Assembly (NCBI GenBank): GCA_027686065.1
Contig: JAQCTH010000004.1
Span: forward strand, 31,328 to 95,327
DNA: 64,000 nt
Origin: Clostridiaceae bacterium AF10-41
GTDB taxonomy: Bacteria; Bacillota; Clostridia; Clostridiales; Clostridiaceae
Direction: 5' to 3'
The notes under the pieces: model-generated
The model's database searches: none
What the model was told of the DNA's origin: nothing
The model's input: only the letters and a program-made list of their open reading frames with translations
Shown: positions 8,657-15,941 of the stretch, piece after piece
How the letters are laid out: each line of letters begins with the position of its first letter
Numbering within the stretch: the stretch's first letter is position 1
Made by a program: the position numbers and the translations under genes

Positions 8657-8728
8657 TTATTTTATTAAGTATTCTAGCAATATTGTACGGTTCATAACTT
8701 CTTAAAATTAAAGTATATTTTGCCATGG

Positions 8729-8763
8729 AAAAAGCTATACAGTGCAGTGTATAGCTTTTTTTA
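8729..8763. terminator. Bidirectional terminator between S4 and L25
   Basis: A perfect 13-bp stem (AAAAAGCTATACA and complement) with a 6-base loop is followed by T residues on the plus strand. The A-run within the left arm gives U residues on the minus strand. The two ribosomal protein genes converge here. Confidence 0.9.
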
Positions 8764-8810
8764 CTTTATAGAATTATATCCTAAAATATATTTATAACTT
8801 GTTTATAGAA

Positions 8811-9359
8811 TTAAACAAGTTGACTGCTTACAACAGCTAATAAAGTTTTAGAATCAGTTAAAATTGTTATTTCCTGTGGAATAACAATATCTTTAATAAA
8901 TACCTTATCATCAGCTTTCATATCAGCAACGTTAATTTCAATTGATTCAGGAATCTTTTCAACATTTCCTTGTAAATCTATAAATAAATTATGAGTTTCT
9001 AATGTCAATCTCTTAGATTCTAAATTTTCTTGTCCAATAATTTTAATAGGTATTCTCATTTTTATAATTTCATTTGGTTTAATATATTGAAAATCTACAT
9101 GTAATATTTCATGTAGATTATTTTTCTGAACATCTTTAACCACGCAATTAAATTTTTTGTTATCTAATTCAATTTCTATAATAGATCCACTATTATTTTT
9201 TCTAAGCATTCTTCTAAGTTCTGCATTACACATTTTTATAGGAATAGTATGATCAAGGAATTCTCCATATATTACCCCTGGAATTTGACCAGTTTTTCTT
9301 AATTTACTTTGATTTGTTTTTACATTTCTTTCATATACCTTAAATGCTAAATTTGACAT
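8811..9359 (-). CDS. rplY: 50S ribosomal protein L25/general stress protein Ctc
   Basis: The product has 182 residues, the long (TL5/CTC) form. The N-terminal domain of about 90 residues, containing RNVKTNQSKLRKTGQIPGVI, binds 5S rRNA loop E. A C-terminal beta domain follows (IPIKIIGQENLESKRL onward). It is part of the large-subunit central protuberance and is stress-induced in Bacillus. The ATG at 9359 has AAAGAGGT 8 bases before it. Upstream lies an unusual structured leader with a mini-ORF, described separately. Confidence 0.95.
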   Translation of the reverse strand: MSNLAFKVYERNVKTNQSKLRKTGQIPGVIYGEFLDHTIPIKMCNAELRRMLRKNNSGSIIEIELDNKKFNCVVKDVQKNNLHEILHVDFQYIKPNEIIKMRIPIKIIGQENLESKRLTLETHNLFIDLQGNVEKIPESIEINVADMKADDKVFIKDIVIPQEITILTDSKTLLAVVSSQLV

Positions 9360-9401
9360 AATAAATACCTCTTTCATTAACTTTATATTTGATAAATAAT
9401 C

Positions 9402-9506
9402 ATTAAGCTCTATAAAGTTAAGGTGATTGTACTTATAAATATGAGATATTTATGCAACCACACCTAGAGCTTAATTTCAAAGCCCCACATATGCATCATC
9501 CTCCTT
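9402..9506 (-). promoter_or_regulatory. Structured leader with mini-ORF upstream of L25
   Basis: On the minus strand AAAGGAGG is followed, 9 bases on, by an 8-codon ORF (MWGFEIKL, 9490-9464). Its last codons and stop lie in the 5' arm of a long hairpin. An outer 11-bp perfect stem pairs 9465-9475 with 9402-9412. An inner GGTG/CACC plus GTTG/CAAT stem and an apical 8-bp AT stem with a CTC loop complete it. The hairpin ends about 30 bases before the L25 ribosome binding site. Ribosomes translating the mini-ORF would open the outer stem. The hairpin is directly visible; the regulatory role is inferred. Confidence 0.55.
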
Positions 9507-9782
9507 TAAGTTATTACAATGAGTTTACTTAATAAGCTAAATAAAATCAAAATGTAAAAAGTAATGATTTGGTAATAAAATATAGATTTAATATTGAAGT
9601 ATCAAAGAAAAATATAGAATATTATGACAAATTGATAAAAAGTAGTATTTATTATTAAAATGGGAAAGTTAATATAAATTTTATGGTACATTAATTAAGC
9701 TTTTAGTAATTCATTTTATTTTCATCAATTAAATTAAGATGAATAGTATATTTTAGAAGGAATTTATTTTTAGGAGAGAATA
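9507..9782. other. AT-rich intergenic stretch
   Basis: About 275 bases separate the L25 leader from the L,D-transpeptidase gene. I see no convincing ORF, tRNA or riboswitch; promoters for both flanking genes must lie here but none stands out. Confidence 0.5.
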
Positions 9783-10250
9783 TTGAAAATAATTAATAAA
9801 ATTTTTTCTGTTAATAGAGAAGAAGATTATATTACTAATGCTACGAATTTTGTTAATTCTAGTAATTTGTATAGTCCAACTAAATATTTAATATGGGTAG
9901 ATCTTAAAAATTTTAAAGTCAATATATTTCAGGGCTCCATTAATAGGTGGAGGATTATGCATAGTTATATATGTACTATTGGAAAGAAAGCTACTCCTAC
10001 ACCTAAAGGAACTTTTAATATAGGAATTAAGGGATTGTATTTTGGAGTAGAGAAAGGATATAAATGTTGGTACTATACACAATTTAAAGGAAATTATTTA
10101 TTCCATTCAATTTTGTATAATTTAGATGGTAGTGTACGAGATGGAAGACTTGGAATGGCTTTATCAAATGGATGCATAAGATTAGATAAAGAAAATGCAA
10201 AATGGATATATGATAATATTACTAAAACTACTAAGGTTTATATTAGTTGA
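9783..10250 (+). CDS. L,D-transpeptidase (YkuD domain) without signal peptide
   Basis: The 155-residue protein has a YkuD catalytic core: His108 and the nucleophile Cys131 in SNGCIRL, which replaces the usual SHGC. Family members make 3-3 peptidoglycan cross-links or attach proteins to the wall, outside the membrane. Here no signal peptide or membrane segment is present. TTG at 9783 follows AGGAGAGA closely and an in-frame stop at 9771 rules out a longer N-terminus. Either it acts inside the cell, leaves by another route, or is a reduced copy. A hairpin follows the stop. Confidence 0.82.
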   Translation: MKIINKIFSVNREEDYITNATNFVNSSNLYSPTKYLIWVDLKNFKVNIFQGSINRWRIMHSYICTIGKKATPTPKGTFNIGIKGLYFGVEKGYKCWYYTQFKGNYLFHSILYNLDGSVRDGRLGMALSNGCIRLDKENAKWIYDNITKTTKVYIS

Positions 10251-10257
10251 AAAGGTA

Positions 10258-10294
10258 TAATGAAGTAAAGCTGATGGTAAGCTTTATTTCATTA
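10258..10294 (+). terminator. Weak terminator-like hairpin
   Basis: A 15-bp stem with one G-U pair (TAATGAAGTAAAGCT and its near complement) begins 8 bases after the transpeptidase stop. The T-run is poor. Confidence 0.5.
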
Positions 10295-10373
10295 CACTAT
10301 AATATTAATAATCATGAAGAGATATAAAATATATTATGAGAAAAGAATTACTAAAATGTTTACATAATACTCA

Positions 10374-10428
10374 TTGACATAAATGACTTAGTATGTTAAT
10401 CTGAAACATATAGTTTCGGAAACTATAT
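10374..10428 (+). promoter_or_regulatory. Promoter and operator-like palindrome before degV
   Basis: TTGACA at 10374-10379 and TAATCT at 10397-10402 are spaced by 17 bases. Directly downstream, ATATAGTTTC-G-GAAACTATAT is a 10-bp-arm palindrome with one central base, placed over the expected transcription start. This is the geometry of a repressor operator. The regulator is unknown. Confidence 0.55.
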
Positions 10429-10462
10429 ATATTAGATTAATATACGAAATTGGAGATAAAAT

Positions 10463-11314
10463 ATGATTAAAATTGTATCAGATTCATCAACACTTTATTC
10501 TATAAAAGAGGGTCAAGCTAATAAAATTGATATTGCACCACTTACAGTTAGTATTAATAATAAAACATATAGAGAATATGAAGATATTAATACAGAAGAA
10601 TTTATTGATATTATAAACGAAGGACATATTCCTAAGTCATCTCAACCATCCATTGGAGAAGTTCTAGATATATATAGTAAATATCCAGATGATGAAATAA
10701 TAAATATTTCTATGGCAGATGGGTTATCAGGTACATATAATTCAGCTTGTATGGCAAAAAATATGGATAACAATCCAGACCGTATAGAGGTTATAAATTC
10801 TAAAACGTTATGTGGACCACATAGATACTTGGTAGATTTAGCAGTAAAGCTTTCAGAAGCTAGTTATACAAAAGATGAAATAGTAAAAGAAATAAAAGAA
10901 ATTATTGAAACATCAAAATCATTTTTGATTCCACACGATTTTGACTTTTTAGTAAGGGGAGGCAGGATATCATCTATAGTTGGTAAAATTGGTAGCGCAA
11001 TAAAATTAGTACCGGTTATGACTTTAGCGGAAGACTGTAAATCTCTTATAAAATTTACTACTAAACGTACATATAAAAAGGCTATAAAGAAGATAAGTGA
11101 AGCTTTTGTAGAGTGGAATATTGATTCTAGTTATAAAATCTATATTTCTCATGCTTGCAAAGAAGATTTGGCGCATGAAGCTAAAGAAATAATATTAGAA
11201 GCAATTAAGAATATAGAAATAGAAATTAAGTTGCTAAGTCCTGTATTTACAACACAAGGAGGACCAGGTTGTGTTGCTATACAAGCAATAAAAAAACATG
11301 ACTTATTAAAGTAA
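10463..11314 (+). CDS. DegV family fatty-acid-binding protein
   Basis: The 283-residue length fits DegV/FakB proteins. The N-terminal MIKIVSDSSTLY, the SSQPSIGEVLDIY segment, ISMADGLSGTYNSACMA and the PHDFDFLVRGGRIS region are family hallmarks; the conserved Ser and Thr residues contact the fatty-acid carboxylate. FakB subunits present exogenous fatty acids to the kinase FakA for membrane lipid synthesis; no fakA is nearby. GGAGAT precedes the ATG. The DUF1836 gene starts 22 bases after the stop, so the two are probably one transcript. Confidence 0.92.
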   Translation: MIKIVSDSSTLYSIKEGQANKIDIAPLTVSINNKTYREYEDINTEEFIDIINEGHIPKSSQPSIGEVLDIYSKYPDDEIINISMADGLSGTYNSACMAKNMDNNPDRIEVINSKTLCGPHRYLVDLAVKLSEASYTKDEIVKEIKEIIETSKSFLIPHDFDFLVRGGRISSIVGKIGSAIKLVPVMTLAEDCKSLIKFTTKRTYKKAIKKISEAFVEWNIDSSYKIYISHACKEDLAHEAKEIILEAIKNIEIEIKLLSPVFTTQGGPGCVAIQAIKKHDLLK

Positions 11315-11335
11315 TTGATTCATAGGAGAAGAAAT

Positions 11336-11872
11336 ATGAATAAAGGGAAAAGTGAGAATCTAAAGAAGAATATTTTAGAATTCCATTGTCCAAGATATAA
11401 TGAACTCCCTAAAGTTCCACTATATAAGGAGCAAGTTATTGAATATATAGAAAATGTATTAAAAGGAATTAATGTAAGGCATAGTGAAAGGCTAATTACT
11501 CCAACAATGCTTAATAACTATGTTAAGCAAAAGGTAGTTTCTCCTCCAAAAGATAAAAAGTATAATGAAAAACATCTAGCATATTTAATTATAGTTTGTA
11601 TATTAAAGCAGGTTTTTACTATACAAGAAATATGCAGTTTAATAAGAGGGCAAATAAATACTTGTCCTATAGAAGAAGCGTATGATTTTTTTTGTATAGA
11701 GCTAGAAAAGTCTCTAAAAGCTGTTTTTGATACACGAAATTTTTCAGAGCCTAGTTCTGCAAGAAGAGTTACTAGAGAATCTGAGGTAGTTAGATCTACA
11801 GTAATGTCTTTTTCTCATAAAATATATATATATGAATATATTTTTGATGAAGTAATAAATAAAGGCTTCTAA
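11336..11872 (+). CDS. DUF1836 domain protein
   Basis: The 178-residue protein matches the DUF1836 pattern: a conserved VPLYKEQVIEYIENVL start, then LITPTMLNNYVKQKVVSPPK, then YNEKHLAYLIIVCILKQVFT. This layout resembles a MerR-like helix-turn-helix, so DNA binding is plausible but unproven. Firmicutes often keep it beside degV, as here. ATG 11336 has AGGAG upstream; the longer in-frame version from 11315 has no ribosome binding site. It may regulate the upstream gene through the palindrome before degV. Confidence 0.82.
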   Translation: MNKGKSENLKKNILEFHCPRYNELPKVPLYKEQVIEYIENVLKGINVRHSERLITPTMLNNYVKQKVVSPPKDKKYNEKHLAYLIIVCILKQVFTIQEICSLIRGQINTCPIEEAYDFFCIELEKSLKAVFDTRNFSEPSSARRVTRESEVVRSTVMSFSHKIYIYEYIFDEVINKGF

Positions 11873-11970
11873 TATTAAAGTGATTGGATAAATACTTAAT
11901 AAATAGATTCTATACCAAAAACTTATGATAAAATCCTTTTAAAATGATATAATGTAATAAAATAATATAA

Positions 11971-11991
11971 GGGTAAGGGTAAGGGTAAGGG
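11971..11991 (+). repeat. Telomere-like (GGGTAA) tandem repeat at a start codon
   Basis: Four GGG tracts separated by TAA lie 8 bases before the ATG of the SHOCT gene. The sequence is able to form a three-layer G-quadruplex. It also sits where the Shine-Dalgarno should be, and no other ribosome binding site is visible. G-rich tandem repeats are rare in DNA this AT-rich. Confidence 0.9.
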
Positions 11992-11999
11992 TATAAGTT

Positions 12000-12380
12000 A
12001 TGAGAAGAAATATTAAAATTAAGCCTAGTAGGCAGGCTTCCATTCCAGGATTTATAGGTGGAATAATATTTGTTTTAATAGGTATATTTATAGTAATACC
12101 TGAATTTGGACTATTCGGATTTTTTTGGACATCCATGGCAGTTGGAATAACTATAACTAATGGTATAAATGTATTTAGTGAAAAAGGAATACCGAGTGAA
12201 GAAATTTATATAGAATCAGATGGATACCATGATAGAAATTTTGAAAATAATATAAATCAAGAAAAAGAATTAGACTTTGAAGAGAAATTAAGAAAATTAA
12301 AATCGCTAAGAGATGATGGAATTATAAGCGAGATTGAATATGAAGCTAAAAGAATTGAAATATTAAATAAAATAAAGTAG
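12000..12380 (+). CDS. Small membrane protein with C-terminal SHOCT domain
   Basis: The 126-residue product has two N-terminal membrane segments (FIGGIIFVLIGIFIVI and FGFFWTSMAVGITIT) joined by a short turn. A charged linker follows, then a C-terminal SHOCT motif (FEEKLRKLKSLRDDGIISE with YEAKRIEIL). SHOCT domains are short helical modules thought to help oligomerisation; the function of this protein is unknown. The start codon has no normal AGGAGG; instead the GGGTAA repeat stands in its place. A structured intergenic stretch follows the stop. Confidence 0.75.
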   Translation: MRRNIKIKPSRQASIPGFIGGIIFVLIGIFIVIPEFGLFGFFWTSMAVGITITNGINVFSEKGIPSEEIYIESDGYHDRNFENNINQEKELDFEEKLRKLKSLRDDGIISEIEYEAKRIEILNKIK

Positions 12381-12601
12381 GCTAAGAGAAGTAAGTTTAT
12401 CCATGGTCTGCTTTCACTTAAAGTCAATATAAACTTAATATTGGCACTTGAAAAGTGAAGGCAGGAAAGTATAAAGTGAAACTGTTTTTATACATTGAAA
12501 TGATAAAGTCGCGGTATAAAGAAATTACTTAAATTTCAAAAACTTTTATACTTTCTTATATTTAAATAGGAGCGTCCTAAAAGGAGCGCTCCTATTTTTT
12601 T
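12381..12601 (+). ncRNA. Candidate structured RNA ending in a terminator
   Basis: Four stems follow one another. The first is 12 bp at 12408-12419/12453-12464, with a nested CAATAT/ATATTG. The second is GTATAAA/TTTATAC at 12469-12475/12487-12493. The third is GTATAAA/TTTATAC at 12514-12520/12545-12551. The last is a terminator at 12564-12574/12587-12597 with seven T residues. Segments of stems two and three can swap partners, since GAAAGTATAAA at 12465-12475 also pairs with the region up to 12554. No ORF is present. It could be a small RNA, a long 3'-UTR or a switch; no known family is recognised. Confidence 0.45.
12564..12601. terminator. Terminator between SHOCT/ncRNA region and ferritin
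   Basis: An 11-bp stem (AAATAGGAGCG and complement) is followed by T residues on the plus strand. It lies between convergent genes and can serve the ferritin gene as well. Confidence 0.85.
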
Positions 12602-12613
12602 ATAGATATTTTA

Positions 12614-13126
12614 TTAAATAGTAATTGTTGGTTGTGTGTAGACTCTTTTAGAAAGTTCTTCATCAATCATATATATAGCAGCAGGATTATCTTCAGCTCT
12701 TCTTAGCTTCTTTAATAAAGTATTAAAATTATTTTCTTCTTCGACTTGCTCATCAATAAACCATTTAAGTAGACTAATCGTTGCATGTTCCTTTTCTTCA
12801 AAAGCCATATCAGCTAATTCATAAATTTTGCTAGTTACTAATTGCTCATGTTTATATCCTCTTTCAAATAAATCAATTAAACTATTAAAATCTGATTGAG
12901 GTTTAATAATTTCTTTTAATTTAACAACACCATTTTTTTGAAATATGTAATCATAAATTTTCATTGCATGATCTAATTCTTCTTTTGCTTGAATTCTAAA
13001 GAAATTTGCAAATCCACTTAGATCTATAGATTCAGCATAAGATGCCATAGCTAAATAAGTATAAGATGAATAAAATTCAAAATTAACCTGTTCATTAAGA
13101 CTGTTTAAAATCGTATTACTTAGCAT
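12614..13126 (-). CDS. ftn: Ferritin (iron storage)
   Basis: The 170-residue protein is a four-helix ferritin. Ferroxidase-centre ligands are visible: Glu in NEQVNFEFYSSYTYLAMASY, the ExxH in EELDHAMKIYDYI, and Glu residues in FEEKEHATISLLKWF with EQVEEE. Ferritins form 24-subunit shells that oxidise and store iron in the cytoplasm and limit oxygen damage. AGGAGGGT before the ATG supports the start. The gene is alone. An inverted repeat (TATCATTG...CAATGATA) lies about 100 bases upstream, but no consensus Fur or PerR box is obvious. Confidence 0.95.
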   Translation of the reverse strand: MLSNTILNSLNEQVNFEFYSSYTYLAMASYAESIDLSGFANFFRIQAKEELDHAMKIYDYIFQKNGVVKLKEIIKPQSDFNSLIDLFERGYKHEQLVTSKIYELADMAFEEKEHATISLLKWFIDEQVEEENNFNTLLKKLRRAEDNPAAIYMIDEELSKRVYTQPTITI

Positions 13127-13459
13127 TTGTACCCTCCTTTATATAAAAGTAAAAAATATACATATAAATGATATAAGATTAGAGAAGTTAACCATAGAAA
13201 TTAAAAAAGTATATAAAAAATATCATTGACTATTTCCTAAGGCAATGATAAAATTAAGCATTACAAAATTGTATATTATGTTAATGATACCATGTTTAAA
13301 GAAATGAGTCAATAAAAAGTAAAATTTTTGGGGATTAATTTATGGAAAATAATATTATGTTATTATTAAATGAAATTAAAATATAGAAGGGAAAAATTTT
13401 AGTATTATTTGTAATTTTTTAAAATTAAGGTTATAATTATAAAAAAAGTGAATATAAAA
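13127..13459. other. Intergenic region with inverted repeat
   Basis: The stretch lies between divergent ferritin and the cobalamin riboswitch and must hold both promoters. TATCATTG at 13221-13228 and CAATGATA at 13243-13250 form an inverted repeat with a 14-base spacer. I see no ORF with a ribosome binding site. Confidence 0.5.
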
Positions 13460-13647
13460 GTAATAGGTTTTTAGAATTTTAATATTAAATTCTAAAATTA
13501 AAAGGGAAAGTGGTTAAAATCCACTACAGCCCCCGCTACTGTAATAGCTGACAAATCTCTAAATTAAATGCCACTGATTTGAAATGATAAAGAATTGGGA
13601 AGGTAGAGAGGCGGATGAAGCTTAAGTCAGGAGACCTGCCTATTATT
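13460..13647 (+). promoter_or_regulatory. Cobalamin (AdoCbl) riboswitch
   Basis: The hallmarks are present in order. P1 is TAATAGG at 13461-13467 pairing with CCTATTA at 13639-13645. The conserved AGCCCCCGCTACTGTA lies at 13528-13543. The B12 box AAGTCAGGAGACCTGCC is at 13624-13640. An AGCC/GGCT stem follows. Together with two terminators before the first gene, it should shut the cobalamin operon off when coenzyme B12 is plentiful. Confidence 0.96.
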
Positions 13648-13696
13648 AAGCCATGCTTCGGAGGGAGGCTAAGGAAATACTTGAATAGTAATAGAC

Positions 13697-13733
13697 GCTT
13701 TTATTAGTTTTTTTTATACTAATAAAGCTTTTT
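13697..13733 (+). terminator. Terminator-like hairpin in the riboswitch leader
   Basis: GCTTTTATTAGT at 13697-13708 pairs with ACTAATAAAGC at 13718-13728 around a T-rich loop; five T residues follow. It is the first of two hairpins between the aptamer and cbiK. Confidence 0.65.
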
Positions 13734-13753
13734 AATGTTCAAAAAAAATTTCT

Positions 13754-13780
13754 AGCACCCTCAGCAAGGGTGCTTTTTTT
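13754..13780 (+). terminator. Intrinsic terminator of the B12 expression platform
   Basis: AGCACCCT and AGGGTGCT form a GC-rich 8-bp stem with a 5-base loop, followed by six T residues. It is the likely regulated terminator of the riboswitch. Confidence 0.85.
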
Positions 13781-13817
13781 AATATAAAAATTTATATGTA
13801 ATAACAAGGAGATTTAA

Positions 13818-14675
13818 ATGAAGAAAGCTATAATAGTTGCTAGTTTTGGGACTAGCTATGTAAACGCGTTGAAGAACTCGATAGAAATTATAGAAAATGA
13901 ACTAAGAGAAAATTTTAATGATTATGAAATTTTTAGATCTTTTACATCTCATAAGATTATTAGAAAGTTAAAGTTAAATCAAAACATAAATATATTAACA
14001 CCAGAAGAAGTATTAGAAAAACTTTATATAGAAAAATATGATGAAGTTATAATCCAGCCATTGCACATAATTCCAGGGGAAGAGTATGAATATGTAAAAA
14101 ACGTAGTAGAGGAGTTTAAAGATAAGTTTTATTCTATAAAGCTTGGAAGACCTATTTTTTATTATCAAGGAATTGATGGAGTTCCAGATGATTATAGCTT
14201 ATTCATTAAATCTGTAGATGGGATATTAAAAGAAAATAAAAATGTAGTTCTATTTGGACATGGAACATCACATCCTGCGTCATCTGTGTATGGATGCATA
14301 CAAACTGTTTTGCAAGATGAGGGATATGAAAATGTTTTTGTAGGTACAGTAGAAGGATATCCAAGTTTAAATAATGTTTTAAATAGATTAAAGAGAAAAA
14401 ATGTAAAAGAGGTATTATTAATGCCGTTAATGGTGGTGGCAGGGGATCATGTTTTAAATGATATGGCATCAGAAGAAGAAGATTCTTGGAAAACAGTATT
14501 AGAGGCAGAGGGAATTAAGGTTAATCTATTTATGAAGGGACTTGGGGAAATAAGAGAATTTAGAAATTTATATATAGATAGAGTGGAAGATGTAATAAAT
14601 GATAGGTATAAAAGAGTAGGAAGTACTAAGAAAGGAATAAGGAATGAAAACACTAATAATTTCGTCAAATTGTAG
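13818..14675 (+). CDS. cbiK: Sirohydrochlorin cobaltochelatase (anaerobic)
   Basis: CbiK inserts Co2+ into sirohydrochlorin, the entry step of the oxygen-independent cobalamin pathway. The 285-residue product has the start KKAIIVASFGTSY, typical of the chelatase fold. Candidate cobalt ligands are the His of LFGHGTSHP and the His of VVAGDHVLNDMA. AAGGAG precedes the ATG. It is the first gene after the riboswitch. Its 3' end overlaps the start of cbiA by 32 bases, which suggests translational coupling. Confidence 0.93.
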   Translation: MKKAIIVASFGTSYVNALKNSIEIIENELRENFNDYEIFRSFTSHKIIRKLKLNQNINILTPEEVLEKLYIEKYDEVIIQPLHIIPGEEYEYVKNVVEEFKDKFYSIKLGRPIFYYQGIDGVPDDYSLFIKSVDGILKENKNVVLFGHGTSHPASSVYGCIQTVLQDEGYENVFVGTVEGYPSLNNVLNRLKRKNVKEVLLMPLMVVAGDHVLNDMASEEEDSWKTVLEAEGIKVNLFMKGLGEIREFRNLYIDRVEDVINDRYKRVGSTKKGIRNENTNNFVKL

Positions 14676-15939
14676 TGGCGGAGGAAAGACTACCTTTACA
14701 TTGGGGTTAATGAATGTATTAAAAAATAGAGGCTATGAAGTTCAAGGATTTAAGTCTGGACCTGATTATATAGATACAGCATTTCATACAGATATAACAG
14801 GAAAAGCATCAAGAAATTTAGATATTTTCTTAATGGGAGAAAAGGGAGTTAAAGCATCTTTTAGTAGAGGAGAAGGTGAGTTAGCAATAGTTGAAGGTGC
14901 TATGGGATTATATGATGGAAAAGGAATGACAGATGAATATTCTACCTATGCACTTTCAAAGGTATTAGATAATGCGCCAATAGTGTTAGTAATAACTCCT
15001 AAAGCTCAAAGTTTAACTATATGTGCAGAGATAAATGGGATTAAGAATTTTAGGGATGCAAATATAGTAGGAATTGTTTTAAATAATGTTAGTGATAGTT
15101 ATTATATTTTATTAAAGAAATTAATAGAAGAACATTGTAAAATAAAAGTTTTTGGTTATATACCAAGAAATGAAAAACTTAAATTAGAAAGCAGACATTT
15201 AGGATTAGTACAAAGTATAGAGGTTTCTAATATAAAAGAAAAAATAGATTTATGTTCAGAGCTTATAGAAAAATATGTGGATGTTGATTCATTAATTTCA
15301 AGTTTTAAAGATATTAAAAAGAGTGAAGATAAGTTTCATTTAAAACCAATTAATAAAAGAATAGCAATTGCGTATGATGAAGCTTTTAGATTTTATTATA
15401 AAGAAAATATAGAATTATTAGAAGAAATAGGAGAAGTTATATATTTTAGTCCTTTAAGAGATAGTGAACTTCCAAAGAATATAGATTTTTTATATTTAGG
15501 AGGAGGCTATCCAGAGGTATTTAAAGATAAACTTAATGAAAATAAATCTATGTTAAAAAGTATAAAAGATGCTTTAGATAATGGATTAATTTGTTATGCA
15601 GAATGTGGTGGTCTTATGTACTTAACGGAAGAAATAGATGGTGAAAAATTAGTAGGCTTTTTTAATGGAAATAGTGAAATGACAAATACTTTAAATAGAT
15701 TTGGATATGCAATTATAGATGTTAATAATATTAAAATTAATTGTCATGAATTCCATAAATCAAAGGTTAATACTAATGAAAAAGCTATTTATAATATTGA
15801 AAAAGTAGGTTTATATGATGAAAAAATAAGTTGGAATTGTGGATATAAAAAGAATAATACTTTAGCTGGATATCCTCATGTCCACTTCTTTGGAAATTTA
15901 GAATTCTTAAAATATATTTTAAATGAGAAAGAGGAATAA
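14644..15939 (+). CDS. cbiA: Cobyrinate a,c-diamide synthase
   Basis: CbiA amidates the a and c side chains of cobyrinic acid with glutamine and ATP. The 431-residue protein has a P-loop near its N-terminus (SSNCSGGGKTTF), the FKSGPDYID motif, the EGAMGLYDG segment, and a C-terminal glutamine amidotransferase domain with the nucleophile Cys in CYAECGGLMYL and the FHKSKV and HVHFFGN motifs. The start overlaps cbiK, with AGGAATAAGGA just before it. Confidence 0.95.
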   Translation: MKTLIISSNCSGGGKTTFTLGLMNVLKNRGYEVQGFKSGPDYIDTAFHTDITGKASRNLDIFLMGEKGVKASFSRGEGELAIVEGAMGLYDGKGMTDEYSTYALSKVLDNAPIVLVITPKAQSLTICAEINGIKNFRDANIVGIVLNNVSDSYYILLKKLIEEHCKIKVFGYIPRNEKLKLESRHLGLVQSIEVSNIKEKIDLCSELIEKYVDVDSLISSFKDIKKSEDKFHLKPINKRIAIAYDEAFRFYYKENIELLEEIGEVIYFSPLRDSELPKNIDFLYLGGGYPEVFKDKLNENKSMLKSIKDALDNGLICYAECGGLMYLTEEIDGEKLVGFFNGNSEMTNTLNRFGYAIIDVNNIKINCHEFHKSKVNTNEKAIYNIEKVGLYDEKISWNCGYKKNNTLAGYPHVHFFGNLEFLKYILNEKEE

Positions 15940-15941
15940 TA

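Noticed and set aside
12381-12601. 6S RNA
   Set aside because: Length and terminator would fit, but I could not lay out the long stem with a central bubble, so I left it as an unassigned candidate.
14644-14675. Frameshift at the cbiK-cbiA junction
   Set aside because: The 32-base overlap joins two complete proteins with normal motifs; it is best explained as translational coupling.
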